Shown here piece by piece: positions 35,921 through 45,499 of a DNA stretch of 64,000 nucleotides. Location of the stretch: NCBI RefSeq assembly GCF_017873965.1, contig NZ_JAGGKT010000013.1, forward strand, positions 62,001 to 126,000. Direction: 5' to 3'. How positions within the stretch are numbered: the first letter of the stretch is position 1; each line of letters opens with the position of its first letter. Source of the stretch: Ammoniphilus resinae (GTDB taxonomy: Bacteria; Bacillota; Bacilli; Aneurinibacillales; RAOX-1). The position numbers and the translations under genes were made by a program. The notes beneath the pieces were generated by a model. That model made no database searches and was not told the DNA's origin. It saw nothing but the letters and a program-made list of their open reading frames with translations.

Positions 35921-36916
35921 ATGCGTTTAAATACATATTACAAAAGATCTTTATTTTTCCTTATTTCTGTTTTGCTTACTTTCGCTTTTCTCTTAGTAGG
36001 ATGTGGCAGCCAACAACAAAGCAATGAACAACCAAAAGAGGAACAAAAGGCGAAAAGTGAAACACCGACTGAAGCTCGAGTTATTGAACATGCCATGGGG
36101 AAAACAGAACTCAAAGGAACCCCGGAAAGAGTAGTGATCCTCACTAATGAAGGGACTGAAGCCCTTCTTGCACTGGGGGTAAAGCCGGTGGGTGCCGTTC
36201 AATCCTGGATAGGAGAACCATGGTATGACCACATCAAAGCAGATATGGACGGGGTAACCGATGTAGGAAAAGAAAGCCAAGTTAATTTGGAAGCCATTGC
36301 TGCACTTAATCCTGACCTCATTATTGGCAATAAAATGCGCCAAGAGAAAGTCTATCAACAATTATCTGCCATTGCCCCCACTGTATTTTCTGAAACCCTA
36401 AGAGGCGAATGGAAAACAAATTTTGAGTTCTATGCAAAAGCCCTAGGTAAAGAAGAGGAAGGCAAGAAGGTTATTGAAAATTTTGACCAGCGAATTTCTG
36501 CGTTCAAGGAAAAATATGCCGATAAGCTTAATCTTCAAGTTTCGGTCGTTCGTTTTATGCCAGGAAAAACTCGCATCTATTATAACGATACTTTCTCTGG
36601 GGTGATTTTCAAACAAATTGGTATTTCCCGACCGGAAACTCAGAATAAAGAAGCCTTTGCTGATGAAATTACGAAGGAACGCATTCCCGAAATGGAAGGT
36701 GACCTGATGTTCTACTTTACCTATGAAACAGGTGATGGTGGAGCAACCAATCAAGAAGAAGAATGGATTAATGATCCCCTATTTGAGAATCTAAATGTAG
36801 TCAAAAATAGTAAAACCTTTAAAGTAAATGATGTCATTTGGAACACCGCAGGTGGAGTTAAAGCTGCAAATTTGTTGCTTGATGACCTAGATAAGTTTTA
36901 TTCTGAATTAAAATAG
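35921..36916 (+). CDS. Siderophore/iron ABC transporter substrate-binding lipoprotein
   Basis: 331 residues starting at the ATG after AAAAGGAGGGGG; the open frame upstream is not used. Lipobox FLLVG-Cys28, then a Gln/Glu/Lys-rich linker and a Fep/FecB-type binding fold with ERVVILTNEGTEALLALGVKPVG and VNLEAIAALNPDLIIG. It is transcribed away from the permease/ATPase operon, and both share Fur-controlled promoters. The ligand is probably a ferric siderophore; which one cannot be told. Confidence 0.94.
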   Translation: MRLNTYYKRSLFFLISVLLTFAFLLVGCGSQQQSNEQPKEEQKAKSETPTEARVIEHAMGKTELKGTPERVVILTNEGTEALLALGVKPVGAVQSWIGEPWYDHIKADMDGVTDVGKESQVNLEAIAALNPDLIIGNKMRQEKVYQQLSAIAPTVFSETLRGEWKTNFEFYAKALGKEEEGKKVIENFDQRISAFKEKYADKLNLQVSVVRFMPGKTRIYYNDTFSGVIFKQIGISRPETQNKEAFADEITKERIPEMEGDLMFYFTYETGDGGATNQEEEWINDPLFENLNVVKNSKTFKVNDVIWNTAGGVKAANLLLDDLDKFYSELK

Positions 36917-36926
36917 TATTAACCAA

Positions 36927-36960
36927 ACAGACTGCTTTAATTCAGCAGTCTGTTCTGTTT
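36927..36960 (+). terminator. Terminator of the siderophore-binding protein gene
   Basis: ACAGACTGC / GCAGTCTGT arms with a 9-base loop, followed by TCTGTTTT. Confidence 0.85.
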
Positions 36961-36986
36961 TAGTGCGCCCAGCGCAGTTTAAAAGT

Positions 36987-38462
36987 TTACTTCGTAAACT
37001 GAGTTTTCATTTCCCTTTTGATGTAACCCATAAATTCCTCTGCTTTTTGGGTTGGAGGCTTTGTTATTAGGCTAATTGTGATAAATAGAATGCCCGAAAT
37101 GATCAATCCCCATATCCCTGATCCTAAACCTAAGGGCTTGTACTTTGTAAATTCCAAAATAAGTACTAGCGCGCCCCCAACAATCACACTTGAAATCACG
37201 CCAGCAGGCGTCCCTTTTTTCCAAAAGAAGCACCCGATAATCGCTGGTATCGCCACTGTTAATCCTGCAGAAGAGGCAACAGATAAGACACCGATCAGAT
37301 TCAGTTGCATTTCCGCGAAAACAAAAGCTAAAATGGCGATGATTGGCATGATGATTTTCCCGATGGCTAATTGTCGCTTTTCATCAACATTTTGTTTCAG
37401 ATTCCCATAAACATCCCGGGCAAAAAGTGATCCAAGTGTCAAAAGGATCGAATCGATAGTAGAGATTGCCGCTGCAATAATGGCCACCATGACTATAATC
37501 CCAAGGACTGGTGGCACAAATTTTGAGGCTAATAAACTTGGTGTCGCGATATCTGGATTATCCAACCCGGGGAATATGCTTAAAGCGGAGAATCCCCATA
37601 AGACTGACACAAGAGTATAAATAAACCCGAAAACGAGGAATCCCATTAGCATTCCTCTTAAACTTTTGGGTGAACTTGGCATGAACAAGCGTTGACTGAC
37701 TTGAGGATTTGACAAACTAAAAAAGACCCAAGGTATGGTCATGGATAAAAAGGTAGTGATACTCCAAAATCCATTACCTGGTACGGTTAAGGATTCGGAA
37801 TGATTTTTTTCTAGGTTCCCAAAAAATTCTCCAAACCCGCCTAAACCTTGTATGACTAATATAACCACTGTAGTGGACGCAATAATCATCAATAAGGCTT
37901 GTAAAGAATCTGTCCACATAACTGAACGAATTCCTGCAATGAAAGAGAAAACAATGGCTAGAATCATAGCTAAAATAACCCCTGTTGTAAAGGAAATCCC
38001 TCCATTGGTCATTCCCTCAACTAAATACCCTACACCCGCTAATTGCACTGCACTATATGGAATAAGAAAAATACAGCTAGAAACAGAGATCACAACAGCT
38101 ACTAGTTTATTATCATAACGGTCACCAAGCATTTCTGAGGGTGTAACATACCCGTACTTTTTACCTGCTAACCAAAACCTCGGTCCAAAAAAAGCAACTA
38201 GACTCACCCCAGCAAAATAGATCATTTCAAATCCAAGGGCACCGACCCCGCCTTTATATGTTAAACCAGACAATCCAACCATCATAAAGGCACTATATGT
38301 AGTGGCGCTATAGCTGAGGGCAGAAACGAAACCGTTCATTTTTCGGTTGCCAAGAAAATATCCTGACATCGTCATTTCTTTTCCACTCCGGGATAAGTAG
38401 GCAACAAATAGGGACAGTACCGTGTAGATCGCAAATCCCCACCAAATCAAGTGGTTAGCCAA
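36987..38462 (-). CDS. Sodium:solute symporter (SSS family)
   Basis: 491 residues and about thirteen helices. It has the SSS features SALSYSATTYSAFMMVG near the N-terminus, GIRSVMWTDSLQALLMI in the middle and the sodium-site stretch AAAISTIDSILLTLGSLFARD. PanF- and proline-type transporters share this layout; the substrate is not readable. The TTG start has GGAGG 7 bases upstream. It directly follows a small membrane protein gene. Confidence 0.93.
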   Translation of the reverse strand: MANHLIWWGFAIYTVLSLFVAYLSRSGKEMTMSGYFLGNRKMNGFVSALSYSATTYSAFMMVGLSGLTYKGGVGALGFEMIYFAGVSLVAFFGPRFWLAGKKYGYVTPSEMLGDRYDNKLVAVVISVSSCIFLIPYSAVQLAGVGYLVEGMTNGGISFTTGVILAMILAIVFSFIAGIRSVMWTDSLQALLMIIASTTVVILVIQGLGGFGEFFGNLEKNHSESLTVPGNGFWSITTFLSMTIPWVFFSLSNPQVSQRLFMPSSPKSLRGMLMGFLVFGFIYTLVSVLWGFSALSIFPGLDNPDIATPSLLASKFVPPVLGIIVMVAIIAAAISTIDSILLTLGSLFARDVYGNLKQNVDEKRQLAIGKIIMPIIAILAFVFAEMQLNLIGVLSVASSAGLTVAIPAIIGCFFWKKGTPAGVISSVIVGGALVLILEFTKYKPLGLGSGIWGLIISGILFITISLITKPPTQKAEEFMGYIKREMKTQFTK

Positions 38463-38463
38463 A

Positions 38464-38646
38464 TTAAGACCTCCAATCCTTTGTGAAGATTATATTGAAA
38501 AGAATAATTACAAAACCTAACAGAACCCAGAGTAGAAAACTTCCATACCATTTAGCAACATCCGTTAAAATGGTATAAGGAATGATGTAAGCAAGCAAAA
38601 TCAACAAACCACAAATTATCAACCAGAATGCCTCTCTTTTTCCCAT
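38464..38646 (-). CDS. Small membrane partner of the SSS symporter, 60 aa
   Basis: 60 residues from the ATG at 38646, which has AAAGGAG 8 bases upstream; an upstream in-frame start at 38676 would add ten residues and has no good site. Two hydrophobic helices (about FWLIICGLLILLAYIIPYTIL and SFLLWVLLGFVIILFNIIF) are linked by DVAKWYG. The stop almost touches the symporter start, in the manner of the DUF997/DUF3311-type small subunits found with SSS transporters. It is a probable accessory subunit. Confidence 0.75.
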   Translation of the reverse strand: MGKREAFWLIICGLLILLAYIIPYTILTDVAKWYGSFLLWVLLGFVIILFNIIFTKDWRS

Positions 38647-38725
38647 ATCAATTGCTCCTTTACCTGTATCAGACATAATTCATGTATAATCTTACCATAT
38701 TGTTCCACAATCCATTAAAATATGA

Positions 38726-38757
38726 AAGGATAGCGGAAAAATTTTCCGCTATCCTTT
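38726..38757. terminator. Long perfect hairpin, terminator of spo0M
   Basis: Arms of 16 bases (from AAAGGATAGCGGAAAA) are perfectly complementary with one central base, at the end of the leftward spo0M gene and upstream of the SSS operon. On the minus strand TTTCATA follows. The core AGCGGAAAA / TTTTCCGCT recurs at 61323. Confidence 0.8.
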
Positions 38758-39706
38758 AGAAATCGTCACCACCGAAAAAGTCAAATCCTCCTCCATCATC
38801 CCCATCATCCCCACCGTCAGCTGCCTCCATTTCATCGCCACCGAACAGCAAATCATCGAGCAGCATTCCACCTAACATTCCTGCAGCAAATCCGCCCATT
38901 GCTCCGGCCAACCCACCGCCGTGACGGCCACGGTGGCCAGATTGCACGCCTCCTTGATATGGTGTGTATTTCGATGCTGGGTAATCTTGAGGATTTCGGA
39001 TCATTTCTTCAATGACACTTTTCATTTTGCTTGATGTTTTCTCCATGTCATCAAGTTCTTCATTCATGAAGAACACTTCCCTTTTCAATTCCCTCTCCCC
39101 AAAGCCAAATGCAGACCTTAAATCTAATTCAAGCAATAAGCGAATCCCTGTTTCCTCAATGGCTGCAATAAATTCCAATTCATTGAGCTGATCCCTCAGA
39201 TAATTGGTAGGAGAAAATGCAAATTCTTGGCTGTAGCCGTCAAATTTTCGAGAATCCATTTTTTCACGGAATCCAAGCATCCCCAGTGCTTGGACAAGCT
39301 GATTAAATCTTGCAGGCGGCACGATTTGAATGAAATCCTTATCTAAATCATCAACCCCTCCAGCAATATCCATTCTAGTGGAGAAGAAATACGCTACCGT
39401 TCCCCCAGATATCAGAAGATCGAAAGGTAGTTCATATGTAAACGGAATCACTTTTCTTTCCCCCGCCCGAATTATAAAAGACGAATGAACCGGAATAGAG
39501 GCAACAAGCTGTGTAAATTCTTTACCTTTAAGATGGATTTTCAAGTTGAGGTCTAAAGAAACTTTATTGATTTCCTGATCGACCGCTCCTCCCTTTACCC
39601 TAAATTCTCCTTCAACCCTCTCCCCCAAGACATACTCCTGCTTCGGTAAAACAAAATCAATGACAGCTGAGCCAACCCCTAGTTTGGCCATGAATTTCTT
39701 GAACAT
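38756..39706 (-). CDS. spo0M: Sporulation-control protein Spo0M
   Basis: 316 residues. The N-terminal 240 residues have the arrestin-like two-sheet fold of Spo0M (start FKKFMAKLGVGSAVIDFVL, VLGERVEGEFRVKGG, FTYELPFD). A Gly/Asp-rich tail follows, with LAGAMGGFAAGMLGGMLLDDLLFGG and repeated DDGDDGGG. The family influences entry into sporulation and spore morphology in Bacillus. It is a single-gene unit with a strong terminator hairpin overlapping its last codon. Confidence 0.92.
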   Translation of the reverse strand: MFKKFMAKLGVGSAVIDFVLPKQEYVLGERVEGEFRVKGGAVDQEINKVSLDLNLKIHLKGKEFTQLVASIPVHSSFIIRAGERKVIPFTYELPFDLLISGGTVAYFFSTRMDIAGGVDDLDKDFIQIVPPARFNQLVQALGMLGFREKMDSRKFDGYSQEFAFSPTNYLRDQLNELEFIAAIEETGIRLLLELDLRSAFGFGERELKREVFFMNEELDDMEKTSSKMKSVIEEMIRNPQDYPASKYTPYQGGVQSGHRGRHGGGLAGAMGGFAAGMLGGMLLDDLLFGGDEMEAADGGDDGDDGGGFDFFGGDDF

Positions 39707-40050
39707 CGCTATCTACCTTCCTTTTCATTTCAGTTGAATGGCTAAGGTGGCACACTCTTTCCTACAGGGTTCTACGTTTTAAATCCCTTTGAAGTTCCAT
39801 TTTTAATTAATTTTTATTCTATTAGAGACGAATCAAATTACCCGTAAGGTGAAAAATTCCACTTTTATCTATCTTTTCATTGTCGAAAGCAGAATCATCG
39901 ATTCTTTTCTTGTTGATATTTCAATTACGATAAAATGGTTATTATTTCCACAACCCTCATAAGGTTAAGTATAAAAACGAATTTTATATATGCTTACCAC
40001 TTACCTTCTTTATCTTTAAACCACTATCAACAAATGATTGGGGGAACTAT
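39707..40050. other. Intergenic region between divergent spo0M and hypothetical gene
   Basis: About 340 AT-rich bases that must hold both promoters. I found no coding frame with a ribosome site, no strong hairpin and no clear -35/-10 pair. Confidence 0.6.
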
Positions 40051-40554
40051 ATGAAAACGACATCTATGGTCCAATTGTTAGAAGTGGGGAATTTCTTATT
40101 TCATAAGCAAAACCAATTCAAAAAAGTATTTGATGTAGAATATGAATTCCTGGAAAATGAAATCAAATTAGTATTACAAATTATTCTCACGTCCATGGGG
40201 CTGCTTAAACGGGAGGTCGACGGGAACAGCAGTTATGTTGTCCATACAGATCACTATGAGCACCTGACACAGGCATTCTTTGCCTACTGCAAAAATGAAC
40301 TTACAACAGAAGAAATGGTTGATCTTATTTATGCCCTAAAGGTAGAAGAAAAATATGTAATAAATGGAGCACCCTTATCTAGTGGTTACCCCCATTCTAT
40401 CAATGCACTTTTCACACTAAAGCATTCCATACAAACGAAAAGACAGAAACTTGCCCACGTTGCCCAAGAGGAATGTGATTTTATGCGCGCTGAAAAGAAA
40501 ATTGTAGAAATCGCATTGGATGAACTAGGTAATAGGCGGTATTTTTCTTTCTAG
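40051..40554 (+). CDS. Hypothetical protein, 167 aa
   Basis: A soluble, mostly helical protein with no signal peptide or membrane segment. Several sub-regions recall helical regulator-type proteins, but the family was not recognised. GGGGG precedes the ATG at a good distance. It sits alone between spo0M and an ATP-grasp gene on the plus strand, with no shared overlap. Confidence 0.7.
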   Translation: MKTTSMVQLLEVGNFLFHKQNQFKKVFDVEYEFLENEIKLVLQIILTSMGLLKREVDGNSSYVVHTDHYEHLTQAFFAYCKNELTTEEMVDLIYALKVEEKYVINGAPLSSGYPHSINALFTLKHSIQTKRQKLAHVAQEECDFMRAEKKIVEIALDELGNRRYFSF

Positions 40555-40703
40555 GTCAAACGTTTAATTTTGCTTTACCCCACAGGCACCCAAGCCAATT
40601 CGTCCCTCTCTCATATATTAGTTAAGAGCACAATAACCGTTATCTTCGCCCTAAATGGTTCAGTACTCGACGAAAAAAAGAATGAATTTATGGGGGAGTG
40701 ACG

Positions 40704-42047
40704 ATGGAATACTTTTTCGAAATCCTTTCAGACAATGAAACCATGAATCGCTTATGTCTTCCATCTATGCATGCAGAAAGACTGGGAATCCAAGACCGCA
40801 AGCAACTTCTTCTTACCTTCGGCACCAAGAGCGTGCCAGTGGAACTGAAATCCGATGCAATATCGAATCATTCTACCCTACGCATCTCTACGTCAATCCT
40901 TGAACAGCTTCAATTACCTAGTTTCCCTCGTTATCAAATCCGCTGGCGAGAATCCAAATTAATCATTGGACCCTATATTGGAATCCTTGTTAGCCATACA
41001 CATTCATTTTTAGATAATCATATCCAAATACTTTCCAGTTTCATCCAAAACTATGAACAGCTAGGAGGGGCCATTCTTGCCTTTTCTTTAGAAGGCGTCA
41101 ACCCCAATGACAGATTGATTCGTGGGTTTCTTTACAATCCTTACGCCAAACGGTGGGAGAAAGGCACCTATGCCTATCCTACGGCACTGTTCTCCATCCT
41201 GGAGGAGCATTTTCCTGAACATCGAAATGATTTGCATTCCATTCTAAAACACTTCTATGGAATCCTTGGTAAACGGGTTTTCAATTTCCCGACTATTAAT
41301 AAATGGGAAATGCACCAATGGCTACAGCAATACCCCTTGATTCATGGCTATCTGCCAGATACACTTTTGTACAATGAGCCTAAGGAAATCCATCAGATGT
41401 TAAAAAAGCATCAAATCGTTTGTATACGACCAGTTCATGCTCATCCCGGATTGTGTCTGTTAAAAGCTGAAAAGGTGAGAAATGGCGTAGCCGTACGATA
41501 CCAAAATAAAGACCAAAGTCAGCAAGTTTTGCTGCGTAATCGAAAACAATTTTTTTCCTTTTTTCAAAAACATCTTACTCCCCATGAATATCTCATACAA
41601 GAAGCCATCGATCTGCCCACGATTAAGGGAAGAAATGTTGATTTTCGCCTCTCTCTCGTTAAAGACGGGAAAGGTGAGTGGACGAATCTAGGCATATTTG
41701 GTAGATATGGAGAAAAGAAAAGTATGACCGGTACAGACGGATATGTGGAGTCAGGTAAATTAACGCTACAAAAAGTCTTAGCACTTGGGCATGAAGGTGC
41801 TGTTTCATGGAATGAGTGGATGACCTACCTCTCCGTCCAAGCAGCAAGAGCGATGGAGGAATATGGAAGCCATTATGGGAACCTCGGCCTTGATTTAGCC
41901 CTCGATAAAAGAAAAAGATTGTGGCTTCTTGAAATTAACAGTGAAAAGCCCACCACCTATATCGCCCCTTCAGCAGGAAAAGAAGAATTATTGCAGCAGA
42001 CTAGGCAAATGAGCATGCTGTATTGTAAACGACTCGCGGGCTTTTAA
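40704..42047 (+). CDS. YheC/YheD-family ATP-grasp protein (long form)
   Basis: 447 residues. An N-terminal domain of about 190 residues (FEILSDNETMNRLCLPSMH, YIGILVSHTHSFLD) precedes a C-terminal ATP-grasp domain: IRPVHAHPGLCLL, YLIQEAIDLPTIKGRNVDFRL, and the metal site LGLDLALDKRKRLWLLEIN. It is the full-length form of the family, while the gene at 7615 has only the ATP-grasp half. Members have been found in or near the Bacillus spore coat. The ATG follows GGGGGAG by 5 bases; a GTG two codons earlier is less likely. Confidence 0.9.
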   Translation: MEYFFEILSDNETMNRLCLPSMHAERLGIQDRKQLLLTFGTKSVPVELKSDAISNHSTLRISTSILEQLQLPSFPRYQIRWRESKLIIGPYIGILVSHTHSFLDNHIQILSSFIQNYEQLGGAILAFSLEGVNPNDRLIRGFLYNPYAKRWEKGTYAYPTALFSILEEHFPEHRNDLHSILKHFYGILGKRVFNFPTINKWEMHQWLQQYPLIHGYLPDTLLYNEPKEIHQMLKKHQIVCIRPVHAHPGLCLLKAEKVRNGVAVRYQNKDQSQQVLLRNRKQFFSFFQKHLTPHEYLIQEAIDLPTIKGRNVDFRLSLVKDGKGEWTNLGIFGRYGEKKSMTGTDGYVESGKLTLQKVLALGHEGAVSWNEWMTYLSVQAARAMEEYGSHYGNLGLDLALDKRKRLWLLEINSEKPTTYIAPSAGKEELLQQTRQMSMLYCKRLAGF

Positions 42048-42066
42048 AGGGGACTGTCAGTCCCCT
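42048..42066. repeat. Inverted repeat after the ATP-grasp gene
   Basis: AGGGGACTG / CAGTCCCCT with one central base, directly after the stop codon. No T-tract follows, so it is a weak terminator or a protein-binding site. Confidence 0.5.
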
Positions 42067-42166
42067 ATCACCAAAAAATCTTGAAACCTCATAATCTCTC
42101 ATAATATGCAACTAACCATCAGAAGTAGTTATCGGAAACCCCACCTTTTTTTTATGGAAGTTTTCT

Positions 42167-43333
42167 TTATTGACTAATCCCGGCAACAGAAAGAAATGTC
42201 TTCATACGGTGCACTGCTGTTTCTGGATCTCTTAACAGACCTGCCTGATCAGCGAGCATAAACAATTCAGATAAATGAACAATGGATCTTGCATTTTCCA
42301 ACCCGCCAACCATACGAAAATGGGATTGATGACCGTTTAAGTAAGCCATAAATACCACTCCAGTCTTGTAAAAGTAGGTAGGTGCTTTGAATATATGTCG
42401 TGATAAAGGAAGCGTCGGCGCTAGTAATCGTTCATATTCATCCAACTCTCCACGATCTAGTGCCCGAATGGCAGCAGACGCTGCAGGGGCAATCGGGTCA
42501 AAGATTCCCAACAGTGCATCACTGTACCCTTGCCCATCACCACGAATAAGCGTTGGATAATTAAAATCATCTCCGGTATACATACGAACACCTTTTGGGA
42601 GCATACGGCGCATCGTAATTTCGAAGTCTTGATCGAGAAGAGAAACCTTAATCCCTTTTACCTTCTCTGGGTGGGAGGCAATGATCTCCAACACGACTTT
42701 TCTTGCTTCTTGCAAATCGCGATGCCCCCAATACCCTGCCAGAGCAGGATCAAACATTTCACCTAGCCAGTGAAGAATCACCGGTTTTTGGACTTGTGAT
42801 AATATTTTTCCATAAATTTGGTAATAATCATCGGCCGACCTAGCACATGCGGTCAAGGCCCTGCTGGCCATCAATATAATTTCCCCATCGTATTTTTCTA
42901 TGAACTCACATTGCTCGATATAAGCTTTTTCTACAGTTTCCAAAGTGACATGGACGTTTGTTGGAAGTTGGTCTGTGCCCGCACCACAAGCAATTCCCCC
43001 ACCAACAGCTTTGGCTTCTGTCAATGAGCGCTGAATCAACTCTTGAGTAGCCTCCCATTTAAGCCCCATACCCCTTTGGGCCGTATCCATTGCTTCTGCT
43101 ACAGACAACCCTAAAGACCAAAGGTAGCGTCTGTAGCTAAGCGTTGCATCCCAATCCATTTCTGCTGCTTCTGTTGGATTCGTATCCGCCAATGGATTAC
43201 AAACCACGTGTGCAGCCGCGTAAACACTCCGACTTCGAAAACCGTCAACTGTTTCCGCATTTATCGGTATACCAATCAGACTATAAGTCTGTAAATTCCC
43301 ACCTGAAGTTGGCAATACAATTTTATGGTGCAA
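42167..43333 (-). CDS. DUF993-family aldolase-like protein, last gene of the LacI cluster
   Basis: 388 residues. The protein belongs to DUF993, whose fold is of the dihydrodipicolinate-synthase/aldolase type: a TIM barrel with the conserved VAEAMDTAQRGMGLKW and LHWLGEMFDP stretches, and the possible catalytic lysine in KGIKVSLLDQDFE. Start is the TTG at 43333 with AGGAGGTG 7 bases before it. It follows the zinc dehydrogenase with an 11-base gap and closes the operon. The substrate is unknown. Confidence 0.88.
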   Translation of the reverse strand: MHHKIVLPTSGGNLQTYSLIGIPINAETVDGFRSRSVYAAAHVVCNPLADTNPTEAAEMDWDATLSYRRYLWSLGLSVAEAMDTAQRGMGLKWEATQELIQRSLTEAKAVGGGIACGAGTDQLPTNVHVTLETVEKAYIEQCEFIEKYDGEIILMASRALTACARSADDYYQIYGKILSQVQKPVILHWLGEMFDPALAGYWGHRDLQEARKVVLEIIASHPEKVKGIKVSLLDQDFEITMRRMLPKGVRMYTGDDFNYPTLIRGDGQGYSDALLGIFDPIAPAASAAIRALDRGELDEYERLLAPTLPLSRHIFKAPTYFYKTGVVFMAYLNGHQSHFRMVGGLENARSIVHLSELFMLADQAGLLRDPETAVHRMKTFLSVAGISQ

Positions 43334-43344
43334 TCTTACACCTC

Positions 43345-44394
43345 CTATTCTCCGAATTTAATCATAATCTTAATTGAAGGTTCAGACTTATCGTAGGCAG
43401 TTTCCATCGCTTTCTTTATGTCCTGAAACAGAAATTCTTGGGTGATTAACGGCTGGACAATGATCTTTTTGGACTCAATTAAACGGATGGCGCGGTCCCA
43501 AACCCGAGCACTGGCCATATTTCCATGCAGCCTCACATCTTTAGATATAAGTTGATTTGCATCGCACTGCACATTAGCTGAGTATAAGCCTACCAGGGAG
43601 ATTTGCCCCCCTGGTCGAATGAGTTCAATCGCTTGACCAAACAAAGAAGAAACGCCAGCTGCCTCAACGATCACATCTACCCCATGTCCTAAGGTGATCT
43701 CCTCTATCTCATGACGCAATGCTTCTTTCGTAGAAGAAGTCACAAAATCACAGCCATACCGTCTCGCGAATGCAATTCGACCTTCATCAATATCCACTCC
43801 GATGACTTTGGCCGCACCAAGTACATTAGCCACTTGACAGACTAACAAACCAATCGGACCTAATCCAAATACGAGAACATTTGAACCCGCTAAAGTATCT
43901 AGCTTATCCAAGGCGTGAAGGGCAACCGTTAACGGCTCGACAAGGGCTCCTTCCTTATCTGTTACCCCTTCAGGCAAAGAATGGATGGCTCTCTCCGGCA
44001 AGAGTATATACTGAGCAAATCCACCATCCTGGCCAATAATTCCAACCCGAACTCGGCGTTGGCAGATATTCGTTCGCCCGTTTAAACATTCATTACATTT
44101 GCCGCAGCCAATATGACATTCACCTGTCACACGGTCTCCTGGGGAAAATCCAAGGACCTGATCCCCTACCGCTGACACTACCCCTGACCATTCATGACCC
44201 GGAATCATCGGATATTTCAACAATCCTTGTTTATAGTAGGGGATTGACCCATCAAAAATTTTCAAATCCGTCCCGCAAATCCCTGCATAGCTAATTTTCA
44301 CTAAAACCTGATCCCCTTCTGGAACCGGAATCTCTCTTTCAGCAAATCCGATTGCCATTGGGGAGACGATTTCAGCTACTTTCATTTTATTCAC
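43345..44394 (-). CDS. Zinc-dependent medium-chain alcohol/polyol dehydrogenase
   Basis: 349 residues. Catalytic zinc ligands Cys40 and His67/Glu68 (AGICGTDL, PGHEWSG), the four-cysteine structural zinc loop CHIGCGKCNECLNGRTNIC, and the nucleotide-binding GLGPIGLLVCQVA are all present. The family includes sorbitol, threonine and galactitol-1-phosphate dehydrogenases. The GTG start has GAGAGGTGAG upstream. In this operon it would oxidise a sugar or polyol alcohol together with the Gfo/Idh/MocA enzyme. Confidence 0.93.
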   Translation of the reverse strand: MNKMKVAEIVSPMAIGFAEREIPVPEGDQVLVKISYAGICGTDLKIFDGSIPYYKQGLLKYPMIPGHEWSGVVSAVGDQVLGFSPGDRVTGECHIGCGKCNECLNGRTNICQRRVRVGIIGQDGGFAQYILLPERAIHSLPEGVTDKEGALVEPLTVALHALDKLDTLAGSNVLVFGLGPIGLLVCQVANVLGAAKVIGVDIDEGRIAFARRYGCDFVTSSTKEALRHEIEEITLGHGVDVIVEAAGVSSLFGQAIELIRPGGQISLVGLYSANVQCDANQLISKDVRLHGNMASARVWDRAIRLIESKKIIVQPLITQEFLFQDIKKAMETAYDKSEPSIKIMIKFGE

Positions 44395-44474
44395 TGATTC
44401 TCACCTCTCTACCATTTAAGAAAAACAGTGATCGCCAAACAATCACCTTTCTCATTTAGCCAGTCCACTCCTCG

Positions 44475-45488
44475 CTAATTCAATTTAATTTCCTTCCCCG
44501 TTGCTGACGACTCATAGATTGCTTCAATTAAAGCATAAACCTTTCCTGCTTCTTCACCTGTCACCAATGGCTGCGTTCCTGTTTCAATGGCTCTAATTAC
44601 ATCCTGGTACTGACCAAGGATAGAGTCCACCGATACCTGACTTGGATCAGCCACGCTCTCTCCTTTCGCCTGTGCTGTGATTTTTTCTTGGTCAATGCTG
44701 GAGTGATAATAGGTAAGTTCGTCACCCTCGATGGTCACGGAGCCTTGGGTCCCAAAAATATCCAACTTTGCCGAGTACCCAGGATAAGCACTGGTTGTCG
44801 CACTGATTACGCCGAGGGTTCCATTTGTAAACCGTATACAAGCCATCGCGATATCCTCGACATCAATCCCTTCATGCCCGATGCGGTCAGTATAGGCTTT
44901 CACGCTGGCAACTTCCCCCATGTACCAAAGCATAAGATCAATTGTATGATAGGCCTGTATCGCTAGTACTCCTCCACCTGCTTGGCTTCTACTGCTTCGC
45001 CAAGGATTGTAGTAGCTCTGTTCGCGATACCAGTTCACAAGGCAGTTGGCCCCTGTCATTTTCCCTAATACGCCCTGGTTCAACTTCGCTAGAACAACTT
45101 GCGAAGCAGGGTCAAAGCGATGCTGGGAGATACAGGATAATACCCTGTCTGATTCCTTGGCTTTTTGGAGAAACACTTTAATTTTTCCGATATCGGTCCC
45201 AATGGGTTTTTCAACAAGGATATGCTTTCCGCTTTCTAGTGTCGGAATGATTAACTCTTGGTGCACTCCAGGAGGTGTCAGATAAGTAACCATATGTATT
45301 TCAGGATCCAGCAGCAATTCAGAAACACTTTGATAAACTTTACATTGATATTCTTCAGCAGCCCTTTTTGCTTTTGGCAAATCCTTGGAGGTAATTCCCA
45401 CCAATTTAACCTGTGGAATTCTTTTTATCGCTGTAAAATGTGCTTTGGAAATGGTGCCACATCCCACTACGCCTATTCCAATCGTCAT
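44475..45488 (-). CDS. Gfo/Idh/MocA-family oxidoreductase
   Basis: 337 residues: N-terminal Rossmann domain with VVGCGTISKAHF, then the EKPIGTDIGKI loop carrying the lysine used in substrate binding, and the usual C-terminal mixed sheet. The family acts on sugars, inositols and related polyols with NAD(P). Its ribosome site GGGGGAAC lies upstream. It sits between CoA-transferase and alcohol dehydrogenase genes, with a gap of 80 bases to the latter. Confidence 0.94.
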   Translation of the reverse strand: MTIGIGVVGCGTISKAHFTAIKRIPQVKLVGITSKDLPKAKRAAEEYQCKVYQSVSELLLDPEIHMVTYLTPPGVHQELIIPTLESGKHILVEKPIGTDIGKIKVFLQKAKESDRVLSCISQHRFDPASQVVLAKLNQGVLGKMTGANCLVNWYREQSYYNPWRSSRSQAGGGVLAIQAYHTIDLMLWYMGEVASVKAYTDRIGHEGIDVEDIAMACIRFTNGTLGVISATTSAYPGYSAKLDIFGTQGSVTIEGDELTYYHSSIDQEKITAQAKGESVADPSQVSVDSILGQYQDVIRAIETGTQPLVTGEEAGKVYALIEAIYESSATGKEIKLN

Positions 45489-45499
45489 GTCTGTTCCCC

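Noticed and set aside
42048-42066. Strong terminator after the ATP-grasp gene
   Set aside because: The inverted repeat is perfect but no T-tract follows on the plus strand, so it is listed only as an inverted repeat.
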